Under the pieces are notes generated by a model, which saw nothing but the letters and a program-made list of their open reading frames with translations, ran no database searches and was not told the DNA's origin. The translations under genes and the position numbers were made by a program. A stretch of DNA of 28,895 bases from the IMG/VR virus record IMGVR_UViG_3300020437_001681, positions 1 to 28,895 of that record, one strand, 5' to 3'. This DNA comes from a virus. Positions 15,748 to 23,287 of the stretch are shown here, in pieces; within the stretch, counting starts at the first letter, position 1; each line of letters opens with the position of its first letter.

Positions 15748-17334
15748 ATGTCCGTATCCTTAACAAAACAAGAAATTATGAAGGAAATTGTTCGTTCTGG
15801 AAAAAACCCAGAATACTTTATCCATACATATGCTAAAATTACTCATCCAATTAAAGGATTAATTCCCTTTCATTTATATCCATTTCAAAGTAAGTTGCTG
15901 GAAGACTTTGAAGATCACAGATTTAATGTTATATTGAAAGCTAGACAACTTGGCATTTCAACAATAAGTGCAGCATATGTTGCATGGATGATGATGTTTC
16001 ACAGAGAAAAAAATGTTCTTGTCATAGCAACAAAATTTAGTACAGCATCAAATCTAGTAAAAAAAGTAAAAGCTATAATTAAAAACTTACCAGACTGGCT
16101 AAAGATATCAAATGTTACTATAGACAATAGAACATCGTTTGTATTATCTAATGGTTCTCAAATTAAAGCATCATCAACTTCTGGAGACGCCGGCCGTTCA
16201 GAGGCTCTATCATTGTTGGTGATTGACGAAGCCGCCCATGTTGAGGGCTTAGAAGAGTTATGGATGGGTCTTTATCCAACGCTTTCCACTGGTGGTCGCT
16301 GTATTGCTTTATCCACACCAAACGGAGTAGGCAACTGGTTTCATAAAATATACACAGAGTCTGAAAATAAAACTAATGACTTTTACAATACAAAGTTGCC
16401 CTGGGATGTTCACCCCGACAGAGATCAAGCCTGGTTTGAAAAAGAAACTAAGAATATGTCAAAAAGAGAGATTGCACAAGAATTAGAGTGTAATTTTAAT
16501 ATGTCAGGAGAGACGGTATTTTCCTCAGAGGATATTCATACCTATAATAGTATTGTAAAAGAGCCAAAATATAGAACTGGGTTTGATAGGAACCTGTGGA
16601 TTTGGGAAGAAAGAGAGCCAGAAAATTCTTATTTAATTTCTGCAGACGTCGCCAGAGGAGATGGAAAAGATTATTCTGTTTGCCATGTTGTAAATATAGA
16701 AACTATGGAAATAGTAGCAGAATACCAAGGTAAATGTACCCCTGATATATTTTCTAGAGTGCTTTTTGATATAGGGCAAGAATATGGCAATGGTTTGCTG
16801 GTGGTAGAGAATAATTCAGTTGGCTTTGCAGTGTTGGATAAGTTGAAAGAAATGAAATACCCCAACCTTTACCATTCTATTAAGTCGAGCCATGAGTTTG
16901 TAGAAGAGTATCAAGCAGATCAAATGACCAATGCAGTAGCAGGCTTTACCACTACTTCTAAAACCAGGCCGCTGATTATAGCAAAGATGGAAGAATTCAT
17001 AAGAAACAATCTAATTAAGATATATTCATCTAGACTTTTGTCTGAAATGAAAACTTTTGTTTGGAACCACGGTAGAGCAGAAGCTATGAGATCTTATAAC
17101 GACGATCTAATCATGTCTTGTGCTGTAGCATGCTGGGTTAGGGATACTGCTTTGATGAAAAACCAGAAAGATTCTGAATACAATAGAGCATTTCTAGGAG
17201 CAATAACCAAAAACTCTAGCGAGCTAGATACTAGAATCAAAGGCATGATTGGTACATCAAATATAAAAATGAAAGATAATATGAGAAAACACCATAATTC
17301 TGTGGTAAACTACCCATGGCTATTTAAAGGATAA
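15748..17334 (+). CDS. terL: Terminase large subunit (gp17-like packaging ATPase/nuclease)
   Basis: A 528-residue DNA-packaging motor. The ATPase domain has an adenine-binding FHLYPFQ (41-47), a modified Walker A ARQLGIST (65-72), Walker B LLVIDE with D160 and E161, and a coupling motif ALSTP (187-191). The RNase H-type nuclease has D300 (ISADVARGDGKD), E354 (LVVENNS) and the D452/D453 pair (YNDDLIMS). All key residues are intact. It translocates DNA into the prohead through the portal and cuts concatemers. The start follows AAGGGATAAA, and the portal gene follows after 11 nt. The length is somewhat shorter than T4 gp17 (610). Confidence 0.96.
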   Translation: MSVSLTKQEIMKEIVRSGKNPEYFIHTYAKITHPIKGLIPFHLYPFQSKLLEDFEDHRFNVILKARQLGISTISAAYVAWMMMFHREKNVLVIATKFSTASNLVKKVKAIIKNLPDWLKISNVTIDNRTSFVLSNGSQIKASSTSGDAGRSEALSLLVIDEAAHVEGLEELWMGLYPTLSTGGRCIALSTPNGVGNWFHKIYTESENKTNDFYNTKLPWDVHPDRDQAWFEKETKNMSKREIAQELECNFNMSGETVFSSEDIHTYNSIVKEPKYRTGFDRNLWIWEEREPENSYLISADVARGDGKDYSVCHVVNIETMEIVAEYQGKCTPDIFSRVLFDIGQEYGNGLLVVENNSVGFAVLDKLKEMKYPNLYHSIKSSHEFVEEYQADQMTNAVAGFTTTSKTRPLIIAKMEEFIRNNLIKIYSSRLLSEMKTFVWNHGRAEAMRSYNDDLIMSCAVACWVRDTALMKNQKDSEYNRAFLGAITKNSSELDTRIKGMIGTSNIKMKDNMRKHHNSVVNYPWLFKG

Positions 17335-17345
17335 AGGTAAAACAA

Positions 17346-19358
17346 GTGGACAAAAAAACTAAGAACAACCCAAGAAACCCTCAAAGTATTTTGTTTAGGA
17401 GACTAACGAGACTCCTATCTGGTCCTCTAACACAATATAGAACACAGAATAACCACAGGCTCAGAAGAATAGATTTAGATAAATATGCTAACAAATTCAC
17501 TTCAGCTTCTGGCAGAGATTTTAAAAAGACTGCATACAATCCGTACGACAATTTACAAAGTGCATACATGGCTTCACAGCAAAGGACAGAAAGGTATGTT
17601 GATTTTGATCAAATGGAATACACCCCAGAAATTGCATCTGCATTAGATATCTATGCAGATGAGATGACAACATATTCATCACTAACGCCAATGTTATCTG
17701 TAGAGTGTGAAAACGAAGAAATTAAGGCTATTTTAGAATCTTTGTATACGAATGTACTGAACATAGAGCACAATATGTTTGCATGGTGCAGGACAATGTG
17801 TAAGTATGGTGATTTTTTTCTTTATTTGGATATTGATGATAAGTTGGGGATAACATCAGTTATTGGTTTACCATCTAGAGAACTAGAGAGACTAGAAGGA
17901 GAAGATAAGAAGAATCCTAACTATGTTCAGTTTCAATGGAACTCTGCTGGCATGACATTTGAAAACTGGCAAATAGGCCACTTTAGGATTTTGGGTCAAG
18001 ATAAATACAATCCATACGGAACTTCAGTTTTAGAGCCGGCAAGAAGAATCTGGCGCCAGCTTACTCTTATTGAAGATGCCATGATGGCTTATAGAATTGT
18101 TAGATCTCCTGAGAGAAGAGCTTTTTATATTGACGTGGGAAATATCCCACCACAAGATGTTGAGCAATATATGCAAAAAATCATGTCAACCATGAAAAGA
18201 AATCAAGTCGTCGACGCACAGACTGGAAGAGTTGACCTGAGGTACAATCCATTATCTGTAGAAGAAGATTATTTTATCCCAGTCAGAGGTCAAAGTTCAA
18301 CTAAGATAGAGTCAGTGGCAGGAGGAAAATATACTGGTGATATAGAAGACGTTAAATATCTAAGAGATAAGTTATTTTCTGCGCTTAAGATTCCTGCTGC
18401 ATATATTACATCTGACGGTGAGAAAGCTGTAGAAGATAAGACAACACTTGCACAAAAAGACATAAGATTTTCAAGAACAATACAAAGACTGCAAAGATCG
18501 GTAGTTAGTGAATTAGAAAAAATAGGTATAATCCACTTATACACACTTGGTTACCGAGAAGAAGATTTAGTTAGTTTTCATTGCAAATTAAATAATCCAT
18601 CAAAAATAGCGGAAATGCAAGAATTAGAATATTGGAAAACTAAGTTCGATATTGTCGGAGCAGCAACCGAAGGTTTCTTTTCAAAGCAGTGGTTGGCATC
18701 AACACTATTCGGAATGTCAGATGAAGAGTTCTTAAGAAACAGAAGAGAAATGTTTTATGATAAGAGATATGAAGCAGCACTTGAAGTTGCCGGAGAGTCA
18801 GAACAGGCGGATCAAACAGCCGGTCTAAATGCTGGCCCAACTGATATGGGACTTGGTGGGGACCTTGGCACTCCTGGTGGGGTAGGAACTGTGGGCGCAG
18901 AACCAGAACTTGGCGCGCCAACACCCGATGCTGCTGCCACACCTGGCGCCACACCTCCAGCTGGAGACTCTCCCGACGCGGGCGGCGCCCCAGAAGAGGG
19001 AGACTTATTAGCAGCACCCCCGGGAAAAAGAGAGGATAAAAAGGGCAGAACCACTACAAGTAAATCTCACGGATGGTATGAACCAAGAAGTCTATTCGCT
19101 GGAGGCGATCGCAGAAAAACCTCGGGACCTAGAAAGAAAAACATGAACCGCGCCGCTAGCCCTGAGGTTGGGACCACAAGAAAGACAATACCGGGTTATG
19201 AAGAATTGTCACAGCTAGCTAAAGGAACCAGTATTTATGAGGGTTCAGAGACTATTTACAAAGTAGAGGAAAACAAAATTCTTAAAGAACAAAAAGAATT
19301 AGATGCGCTTTTTGAAAGTCTAAACAATAGGAGAACCAAAGATGAGACTGAAACATAA
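17346..19358 (+). CDS. gp20: Portal protein (gp20-like) with low-complexity C-terminal extension
   Basis: A 670-residue T4-type portal starting at GTG 17346 after AAAGGATAAAGG. Family-typical stretches include YVDFDQMEYTPEIASALDIY, DKYNPYGTSVLEPARRIWRQ and YLRDKLFSALKIPAAYI. The dodecameric portal occupies one head vertex, nucleates prohead assembly and is the channel for packaging. T4 gp20 is 524 residues; the excess here is C-terminal. It consists of a Gly/Pro/Ala/Asp-rich linker at about 493-560, more GC-rich than the rest of the gene, then a basic and helical tail. The tail contains IYE-G near the end, which fits the prohead-protease consensus. The end overlaps the next gene by 17 nt. Confidence 0.94.
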   Translation: MDKKTKNNPRNPQSILFRRLTRLLSGPLTQYRTQNNHRLRRIDLDKYANKFTSASGRDFKKTAYNPYDNLQSAYMASQQRTERYVDFDQMEYTPEIASALDIYADEMTTYSSLTPMLSVECENEEIKAILESLYTNVLNIEHNMFAWCRTMCKYGDFFLYLDIDDKLGITSVIGLPSRELERLEGEDKKNPNYVQFQWNSAGMTFENWQIGHFRILGQDKYNPYGTSVLEPARRIWRQLTLIEDAMMAYRIVRSPERRAFYIDVGNIPPQDVEQYMQKIMSTMKRNQVVDAQTGRVDLRYNPLSVEEDYFIPVRGQSSTKIESVAGGKYTGDIEDVKYLRDKLFSALKIPAAYITSDGEKAVEDKTTLAQKDIRFSRTIQRLQRSVVSELEKIGIIHLYTLGYREEDLVSFHCKLNNPSKIAEMQELEYWKTKFDIVGAATEGFFSKQWLASTLFGMSDEEFLRNRREMFYDKRYEAALEVAGESEQADQTAGLNAGPTDMGLGGDLGTPGGVGTVGAEPELGAPTPDAAATPGATPPAGDSPDAGGAPEEGDLLAAPPGKREDKKGRTTTSKSHGWYEPRSLFAGGDRRKTSGPRKKNMNRAASPEVGTTRKTIPGYEELSQLAKGTSIYEGSETIYKVEENKILKEQKELDALFESLNNRRTKDETET

Positions 19359-20160
19359 TAAGAAAAGAAACACGGCACTTGTTTATGAGATATTAATCAG
19401 AGAGTTAACAGAATCTGTGGTTAAAAAAAATAAAAACAAGCAAAACAAAATAGTCTCAATCATAAAGGAACATTTTAAAAAAGATTCAACATTAAAAGAA
19501 GAACTAGAGTTATACAGATCGATATACGAAACCAGAGATCTAGAAAAGAAGCTTGCAGAAAAAATAATGGTAGAGGTTAAAGAGAGGCACGAAAATTTAG
19601 ATAAGAAAAAATTATTTCAAGAACAGTCAGCTTTGATTAACAAAATAAACAGAACACTTTCTAATAAAGTTTATAACAACTTTGTACCAAATTATAAAAC
19701 TATAGCATCTGTTTACTCTATTTTTCAAGATGCTTTACCTGTAAAAGATAGAGTCTTACTAGAAGAGAACATTGTAAATCAAATGTCCTCATCAATCGAG
19801 GGCCATCAAGAAGATATTCAAATACCTATTGATTCTCTGACATATAAAACCTTTGTCAATAAATTCAATGAAGAATATTCAGATTCTTTATCAGAGGGGC
19901 AAAAGGAACTATTAGGCCGCTATGTTTCATCCTATTCTGATAACCAAGTTGAGTTAAAAGTTTATTTAAATGAAGAAATCGGAAGATTAAAAAAAGAGTT
20001 CTTATCAACAATAAGTGACCCTACATTAGAAGATGTTTTTAAAAATAGGCTTGAGAAAATTTATAACATACTAGATGAAACAAAAAACAAGCAAATTGAT
20101 ATAGAGACTTTGGAAATAGTTTTAAATGCGCAGCAAGTGATAAGTGATTTAGAAAAATGA
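19342..20160 (+). CDS. Helical assembly-module protein (unknown)
   Basis: A 272-residue, strongly charged, alpha-helical protein whose N-terminus (MRLKHNKKRNTALVYEILIR) resembles unnamed proteins I associate with the portal gene in T4-like phages. It is rich in Lys, Glu and Asn without membrane segments or catalytic motifs. The start is an ATG inside the portal C-terminus, overlapping by 17 nt, preceded by AGGAGAACC. The end overlaps the next gene by ATGA. Position between portal and protease is where T4 has the prohead core genes 67 and 68, so a core or portal-associated assembly role is plausible, though sequence homology to those is not evident. Confidence 0.72.
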   Translation: MRLKHNKKRNTALVYEILIRELTESVVKKNKNKQNKIVSIIKEHFKKDSTLKEELELYRSIYETRDLEKKLAEKIMVEVKERHENLDKKKLFQEQSALINKINRTLSNKVYNNFVPNYKTIASVYSIFQDALPVKDRVLLEENIVNQMSSSIEGHQEDIQIPIDSLTYKTFVNKFNEEYSDSLSEGQKELLGRYVSSYSDNQVELKVYLNEEIGRLKKEFLSTISDPTLEDVFKNRLEKIYNILDETKNKQIDIETLEIVLNAQQVISDLEK

Positions 20161-20705
20161 CAATAGATGTTAAAATAAAATTAGACCCGAGAGTAGAACT
20201 TAAGGCTAGAAGAATGCTTGATGGGAATATTATGATATTAGATCATGAAGATATAGATATTGTTTTGATGGTCGAGAAAGGCAAATGCATAACTTTTCCA
20301 AAAAATGAAATGTCTGATAAAGTCTACGCTTCTCAAGATAGAATGTTTCGATTTTTAACGAAAAAAGGATTAGTAAAACAATCTACAATTCAAGGGTCTA
20401 ATGTTTTTGGTTCAATGGAAGCAGAAATGCTAGAGGTAAAAATACCAGGAATAGATAGAGAGCAAGCTTTTTTGTATTCTATATATGAATATCTAAAGAA
20501 AGAGGCTCCGTACTTTAGAATAAATAATGAGTTTGAAGAAGATCGCTTAGATGCATTACTGACACCTAGCGATGAAGATTCTACAGAACTGGGGGATGTA
20601 CCACAATCAGATAGAAAAGGAAGCCAACATAAACAAATCGGTCCCTACGGCTTTCAGTATAATTATTCTCTTGTTAGAGAAGGGAATGAAAGTGAGGATT
20701 CGTGA
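20157..20705 (+). CDS. Assembly-module protein (unknown)
   Basis: A 182-residue soluble protein, translationally coupled to its neighbours by 4-nt overlaps at both ends (ATGA at the start, GTGA at the end). The first 90 residues look like a compact alpha/beta domain (MTIDVKIKLDPRVELKARRM), the middle is helical, and the last 45 residues are acidic and polar, likely disordered (SDEDSTELGDVPQSDRK). I do not recognise a family. The tight coupling with the portal-following gene and the membrane protein suggests a common function in head assembly. Confidence 0.7.
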   Translation: MTIDVKIKLDPRVELKARRMLDGNIMILDHEDIDIVLMVEKGKCITFPKNEMSDKVYASQDRMFRFLTKKGLVKQSTIQGSNVFGSMEAEMLEVKIPGIDREQAFLYSIYEYLKKEAPYFRINNEFEEDRLDALLTPSDEDSTELGDVPQSDRKGSQHKQIGPYGFQYNYSLVREGNESEDS

Positions 20706-21010
20706 CGTTTATCTGGTTTTGCCTTATTTCGTATGGCCTTACACAAATACTAGTATACGGAAAAATATTCGACCGCATACGCCCAAAGGAAGGAAAGTTA
20801 GGGCAATTGCTTAGTTGCCCAATGTGCACCGGCTTTTGGGTTGGTATATTTTTATGGTTCGTAAGACATCAAACTGAACTATTTACTTTTGATGATTCTT
20901 TTGTCACAGCTTTACTGCTGGGGTTTGCTTCATCTGCGGCAGCATATGTTGGAAACATGACATTTGGAGATCACGGGATAAAGATGGAAAAAAAGATTAT
21001 TTTAGAATAG
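20702..21010 (+). CDS. Small membrane protein with CxxC motif, DUF1360-like
   Basis: A 102-residue protein starting at GTG 20702, which overlaps the upstream stop. It has an N-terminal hydrophobic helix, a motif SCPMCTGFWVGIFLW with C39 and C42 at the start of a second helix, and a third hydrophobic segment (about 67-85). The Cys-Pro-x-Cys-x-Gly-Phe-Trp pattern matches my recollection of the DUF1360 family of small membrane proteins. Why a membrane protein is embedded in the head-assembly operon is unclear; T4 proheads do assemble on the inner membrane, so an anchoring role is conceivable. That link is inference. Confidence 0.68.
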   Translation: MTFIWFCLISYGLTQILVYGKIFDRIRPKEGKLGQLLSCPMCTGFWVGIFLWFVRHQTELFTFDDSFVTALLLGFASSAAAYVGNMTFGDHGIKMEKKIILE

Positions 21011-21020
21011 GAGCGTACAA

Positions 21021-21086
21021 ATGAGACCAATAACAAAAATTCGATGGATGATCCGCCCTGTAGCTAATTGCTGTAAAGGATCGTAA
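21021..21086 (+). CDS. 21-residue leader-like ORF before the prohead protease
   Basis: A short ORF with GGAG 7-10 nt before its ATG, the GGAG beginning inside the upstream stop. The peptide begins MRPITKIRWMIRPV and ends ANCCKGS; it is cationic with a pair of cysteines. It occupies most of the 110-nt gap before the protease gene and is followed after 5 nt by a GC-only hairpin and then the protease ribosome site. The arrangement of short peptide, hairpin and gene resembles translational attenuation leaders, but nothing shows that it is translated. It may simply be chance. Confidence 0.4.
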   Translation: MRPITKIRWMIRPVANCCKGS

Positions 21087-21091
21087 GTGAA

Positions 21092-21106
21092 GCGGGTGGC
21101 CCCCGC
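21092..21106 (+). promoter_or_regulatory. GC-rich hairpin just upstream of protease ribosome site
   Basis: GCGGG (21092-21096) pairs with CCCGC (21102-21106) around a TGGCC loop. The AGAGG ribosome site of the protease follows 4 nt later. There is no U-tract, so it is not a rho-independent terminator. In an AT-rich genome such a stem right before a start is notable and could modulate protease translation. Confidence 0.5.
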
Positions 21107-21120
21107 AAGTAGAGGTATAT

Positions 21121-21720
21121 ATGAAACTTATAAGAGAATATTTTGAGCTATGTGAAGGTGGCATTTGCAAAGACTTGCTAACAGAAGCAGAGAAAGACTA
21201 CGTTAAAAATGGTGGTATTATTCTAACCGGTCTGATGCAAGAAGCTGAAAAGCAAAATGGCAACGGCCGCATATACGAATTAAGTACACTAAAAAGAGAA
21301 ATAGAAAGATACTCAACGATAGTCGAAGCTGGAAGAGCACTAGGAGAGCTAGATCACCCAGAATCAAGTGTTGTCGAATTGAAGAGTGTTTCCCATACCG
21401 TAACCAAGATTTGGATGGAAGGAAACAAGGTGATGGGCAAAATTAGGGTTTTGCAAGAAACGCCTATGGGTAAAATACTGGCAGGTCTCGTAAAAGAAGG
21501 AATACCTTTGGGCATCTCTTCGAGAGGCACAGGGTCAGTCAGAGAATCAAATGGAGTCACCATGGTGGAAGACGATTTCCAGTTGATTTGTTTTGACATG
21601 GTTTCTGATCCATCTACTGCCGGCGCATTCATGATGACAGAGGCAAAGGATCCAAAAAATTTAAATAATAATTTAATAACAACAATGGACAATATGATAC
21701 ATAGGTTTGGTCAAAAATGA
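21121..21720 (+). CDS. gp21: Prohead core protease (gp21-like)
   Basis: A 199-residue T4-type prohead endopeptidase. Family features include the early strand IILTGLMQEAEKQNGNGRIY, H79 in ALGELDHP, S133/S134 in GISSRGTGS and D159/D163 in CFDMVSDPS. These supply the His, Ser and Asp of the expected catalytic triad. In T4 gp21 cleaves the scaffold, the capsid N-terminus and itself after (L/I)xE. Here LLTEAEK at 19-25 offers an LTE|A self-processing site. The N-terminus MKLIREYF resembles other short assembly peptides in this window. The start is set by AGAGG 5 nt upstream; the stop overlaps the next start (ATGA). Confidence 0.93.
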   Translation: MKLIREYFELCEGGICKDLLTEAEKDYVKNGGIILTGLMQEAEKQNGNGRIYELSTLKREIERYSTIVEAGRALGELDHPESSVVELKSVSHTVTKIWMEGNKVMGKIRVLQETPMGKILAGLVKEGIPLGISSRGTGSVRESNGVTMVEDDFQLICFDMVSDPSTAGAFMMTEAKDPKNLNNNLITTMDNMIHRFGQK

Positions 21721-22136
21721 AGAGATCGCAACTAAAGATGATAGTAAAAGAGTGCGTTAAAGAAATACTCTTCGAAGAGGGCGTGCTGTCTTCACTGGTC
21801 GCAGAAGTTGCAGTGGGTATAACAAAAGCAAATATGACACTGACAGAACAGCCTACAGTCTCAAAAGCAAATTTTAAAGAATCGCAACAAAAGCTAGCTG
21901 AAGAACAAGAGGCTCAGCGCAAAGAAAAAATTATGGAAACTAAAAAAAAGATGGTTGAAGCAATGGGGGACAGAATGTCAAATGTTTTTGAAGGAACAGA
22001 GCCTTTAAGATCAGCAGGGTCCCCAGATGCCGGACCTAGCACATCGCCACTGTCAGGCTTAGACCCTAAAGACGCCGGCGTAGATATAGCAGGATTATTT
22101 AGCGTTGCTGGAAAGAAGTGGAACGCACTAAAGTAA
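21717..22136 (+). CDS. Small prohead-module protein (unknown)
   Basis: A 139-residue protein coupled to the protease by an ATGA overlap. The N-terminus (MKRSQLKMIVKECVKEILFE) is an amphipathic basic helix like those of other proteins here. A Glu/Lys/Gln coiled coil follows at about 50-80, then a Pro/Ser/Gly-rich linker and a hydrophobic end (VDIAGLFSVAGKKWNALK). Its size and coiled coil suit a minor prohead core component, analogous in position to T4 gp67/gp68, but no homology is claimed. It is followed 9 nt later by the bS21 gene. Confidence 0.7.
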   Translation: MKRSQLKMIVKECVKEILFEEGVLSSLVAEVAVGITKANMTLTEQPTVSKANFKESQQKLAEEQEAQRKEKIMETKKKMVEAMGDRMSNVFEGTEPLRSAGSPDAGPSTSPLSGLDPKDAGVDIAGLFSVAGKKWNALK

Positions 22137-22145
22137 AGGATTGAA

Positions 22146-22385
22146 ATGAGCAGAGGAAAGCCATGTCATGTAGAAGTAATTATACATGATCAAAACCAAG
22201 TAGAGAGAATGATCAAGAAGTTTACCAGAAAATGTAAAAAGTCTGGTCTCTTTGATGAGTTGAAGGAGAGAAGGTATTTCAAAAAGAAATCTCAAAAATT
22301 GAAAGAAAAAAGAGAAAATAAAAGAAAGAAATCTCAAAAATCAACACAAAAATATAAAGATAAATTTAATAATGAATATAAATAA
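22146..22385 (+). CDS. rpsU: Phage-encoded ribosomal protein bS21
   Basis: A 79-residue, very basic protein that fits bacterial small-subunit protein S21. It opens with a short beta strand (HVEVIIHDQNQVERMIKKF). The canonical helix with a central Cys follows (TRKCKKSGLFDELKERRYF), then a lysine/arginine-rich helix ending around residue 70, against about 71 residues in E. coli bS21. bS21 sits near the 3' end of 16S rRNA, assists initiation and exchanges readily on ribosomes, so a phage copy could bias host ribosomes towards phage mRNAs. Phage-encoded bS21 is known from marine and uncultivated phages. Here it lies within the head operon, with an AAAGGA ribosome site. Confidence 0.88.
   Translation: MSRGKPCHVEVIIHDQNQVERMIKKFTRKCKKSGLFDELKERRYFKKKSQKLKEKRENKRKKSQKSTQKYKDKFNNEYK
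22377..22384 (+). promoter_or_regulatory. TATAAATA box, possible T4-type late promoter
   Basis: TATAAATA equals the T4 late -10 consensus. It overlaps the last codons of bS21 and lies 25 nt before the next ATG, so a transcript would begin at or inside the ribosome site. That spacing is tight and the sequence is AT-rich, so chance is likely. Confidence 0.2.
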
Positions 22386-22401
22386 TATAGGAGAAAGGTA
22401 A

Positions 22402-23181
22402 ATGTCAGATTTTCATAGACACGCAGCATGGGGTAGAGTTAGGCGCCCAAAGAATATATTAGGAGCTGACGGATTCGTAGCCACAGGAGCTAACAACGTA
22501 CCTGGCATATCTTCCATCAAGATTGGTCTTGGCGGTACCGCACCCGTAAATGATCTAACAGGTGACATTGCCGGAGCTGCATTGAACACATCTACAGGTG
22601 TGGTAACATTAACAGTTGGTGGTAATGAGCTTGATGATGCTGTAGTGGGAGAATCAGTGATCACTAGAAACTTTCACCCAGCTATTGATGGAAGATTGCT
22701 GCCTATCACTGCCGAGGACGACGCCGCCAATACAATATCATTTAAGCTTCCACCTGACGGTCTTTCTCAAAATGTTATAAACTCTTTGACGCTATTCCCG
22801 AGAGGAACAGTTACCCGACAAACTGTCCAGGGGAGCAAAACTGAAAATGCAAGATATCTTCATCTTTATTTAGTGAATTCCGGCGCCGCCGCAACGGTGA
22901 CTGTGTATGGTTACAACTACGCTTTCGGTCGCTGGTCTGTCCTTCAATTGCCTGTTGGCTTTAGCACGCAACAGACCGAAGACGACGGCGATGCAGAAGC
23001 AGGAGAAGTTGTGCAAGCAGCGTCCACAGCAGAAAGCAGCTTTGTTGATGCACAGTTTTCAGCTGTCGCGGCTGCAAAGACACACATTATACCAATAGCA
23101 GGGATAGATAAAGTATATTTTGTCTCCTCCGCCGCCAACGAAGGCAACCTCGGCATTGGCGCTGCAATATCCACCTTCTAA
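22402..23181 (+). CDS. Probable virion protein, beta-rich (unknown)
   Basis: A 259-residue protein with a TAGGAGAAAGG ribosome site. It begins with a polar segment MSDFHRHAAWGRVRRPKN and continues as an alanine-, glycine- and threonine-rich beta-type sequence (ALNTSTGVVTLTVGG; NARYLHLYLVNSGAAATVTV). This kind of composition is common in phage head-decoration or tail proteins. There are no catalytic motifs, signal peptide or membrane helices. It lies between bS21 and the scaffold gene, so it is probably made with head proteins and could be a head accessory protein. No family is recognised. Confidence 0.7.
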   Translation: MSDFHRHAAWGRVRRPKNILGADGFVATGANNVPGISSIKIGLGGTAPVNDLTGDIAGAALNTSTGVVTLTVGGNELDDAVVGESVITRNFHPAIDGRLLPITAEDDAANTISFKLPPDGLSQNVINSLTLFPRGTVTRQTVQGSKTENARYLHLYLVNSGAAATVTVYGYNYAFGRWSVLQLPVGFSTQQTEDDGDAEAGEVVQAASTAESSFVDAQFSAVAAAKTHIIPIAGIDKVYFVSSAANEGNLGIGAAISTF

Positions 23182-23222
23182 TACCACCTTATTTTTTTTA
23201 CTTTCCTTTTAGAAGTCCTATA

Positions 23223-23263
23223 ACTATTTATTTAGAGACAATTCCATTTGTTTTGTGCACAAA
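23223..23263 (+). promoter_or_regulatory. ACTATTTA box and 12-bp palindrome before scaffold gene
   Basis: The 106-nt gap 23182-23287 holds a T-rich stretch (23191-23199), an ACTATTTA box (23223-23230, 65 nt before the ATG) and a perfect 12-bp palindrome TTTGTGCACAAA (23252-23263). The box may be the start point for transcripts of scaffold and capsid. The palindrome, downstream of it, could be an operator or a stabilising 5' hairpin. I see no convincing rho-independent terminator for the upstream gene. Confidence 0.38.
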
Positions 23264-23287
23264 TTAAAAGTTAGGAGTTAAAATAAT

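Noticed and set aside
20572-20814. Plus-strand open frame spanning two coupled genes
   Set aside because: It is in a different frame from both overlapping genes, whose 4-nt coupling and membrane motif are convincing.
23175-23215. CTTCTAA...TTAGAAG inverted repeat with a T-rich stretch after the gene at 22402
   Set aside because: The loop is 27 nt, the stem 7 bp and AT-rich, and the T-run is inside the loop, so it does not look like an intrinsic terminator.
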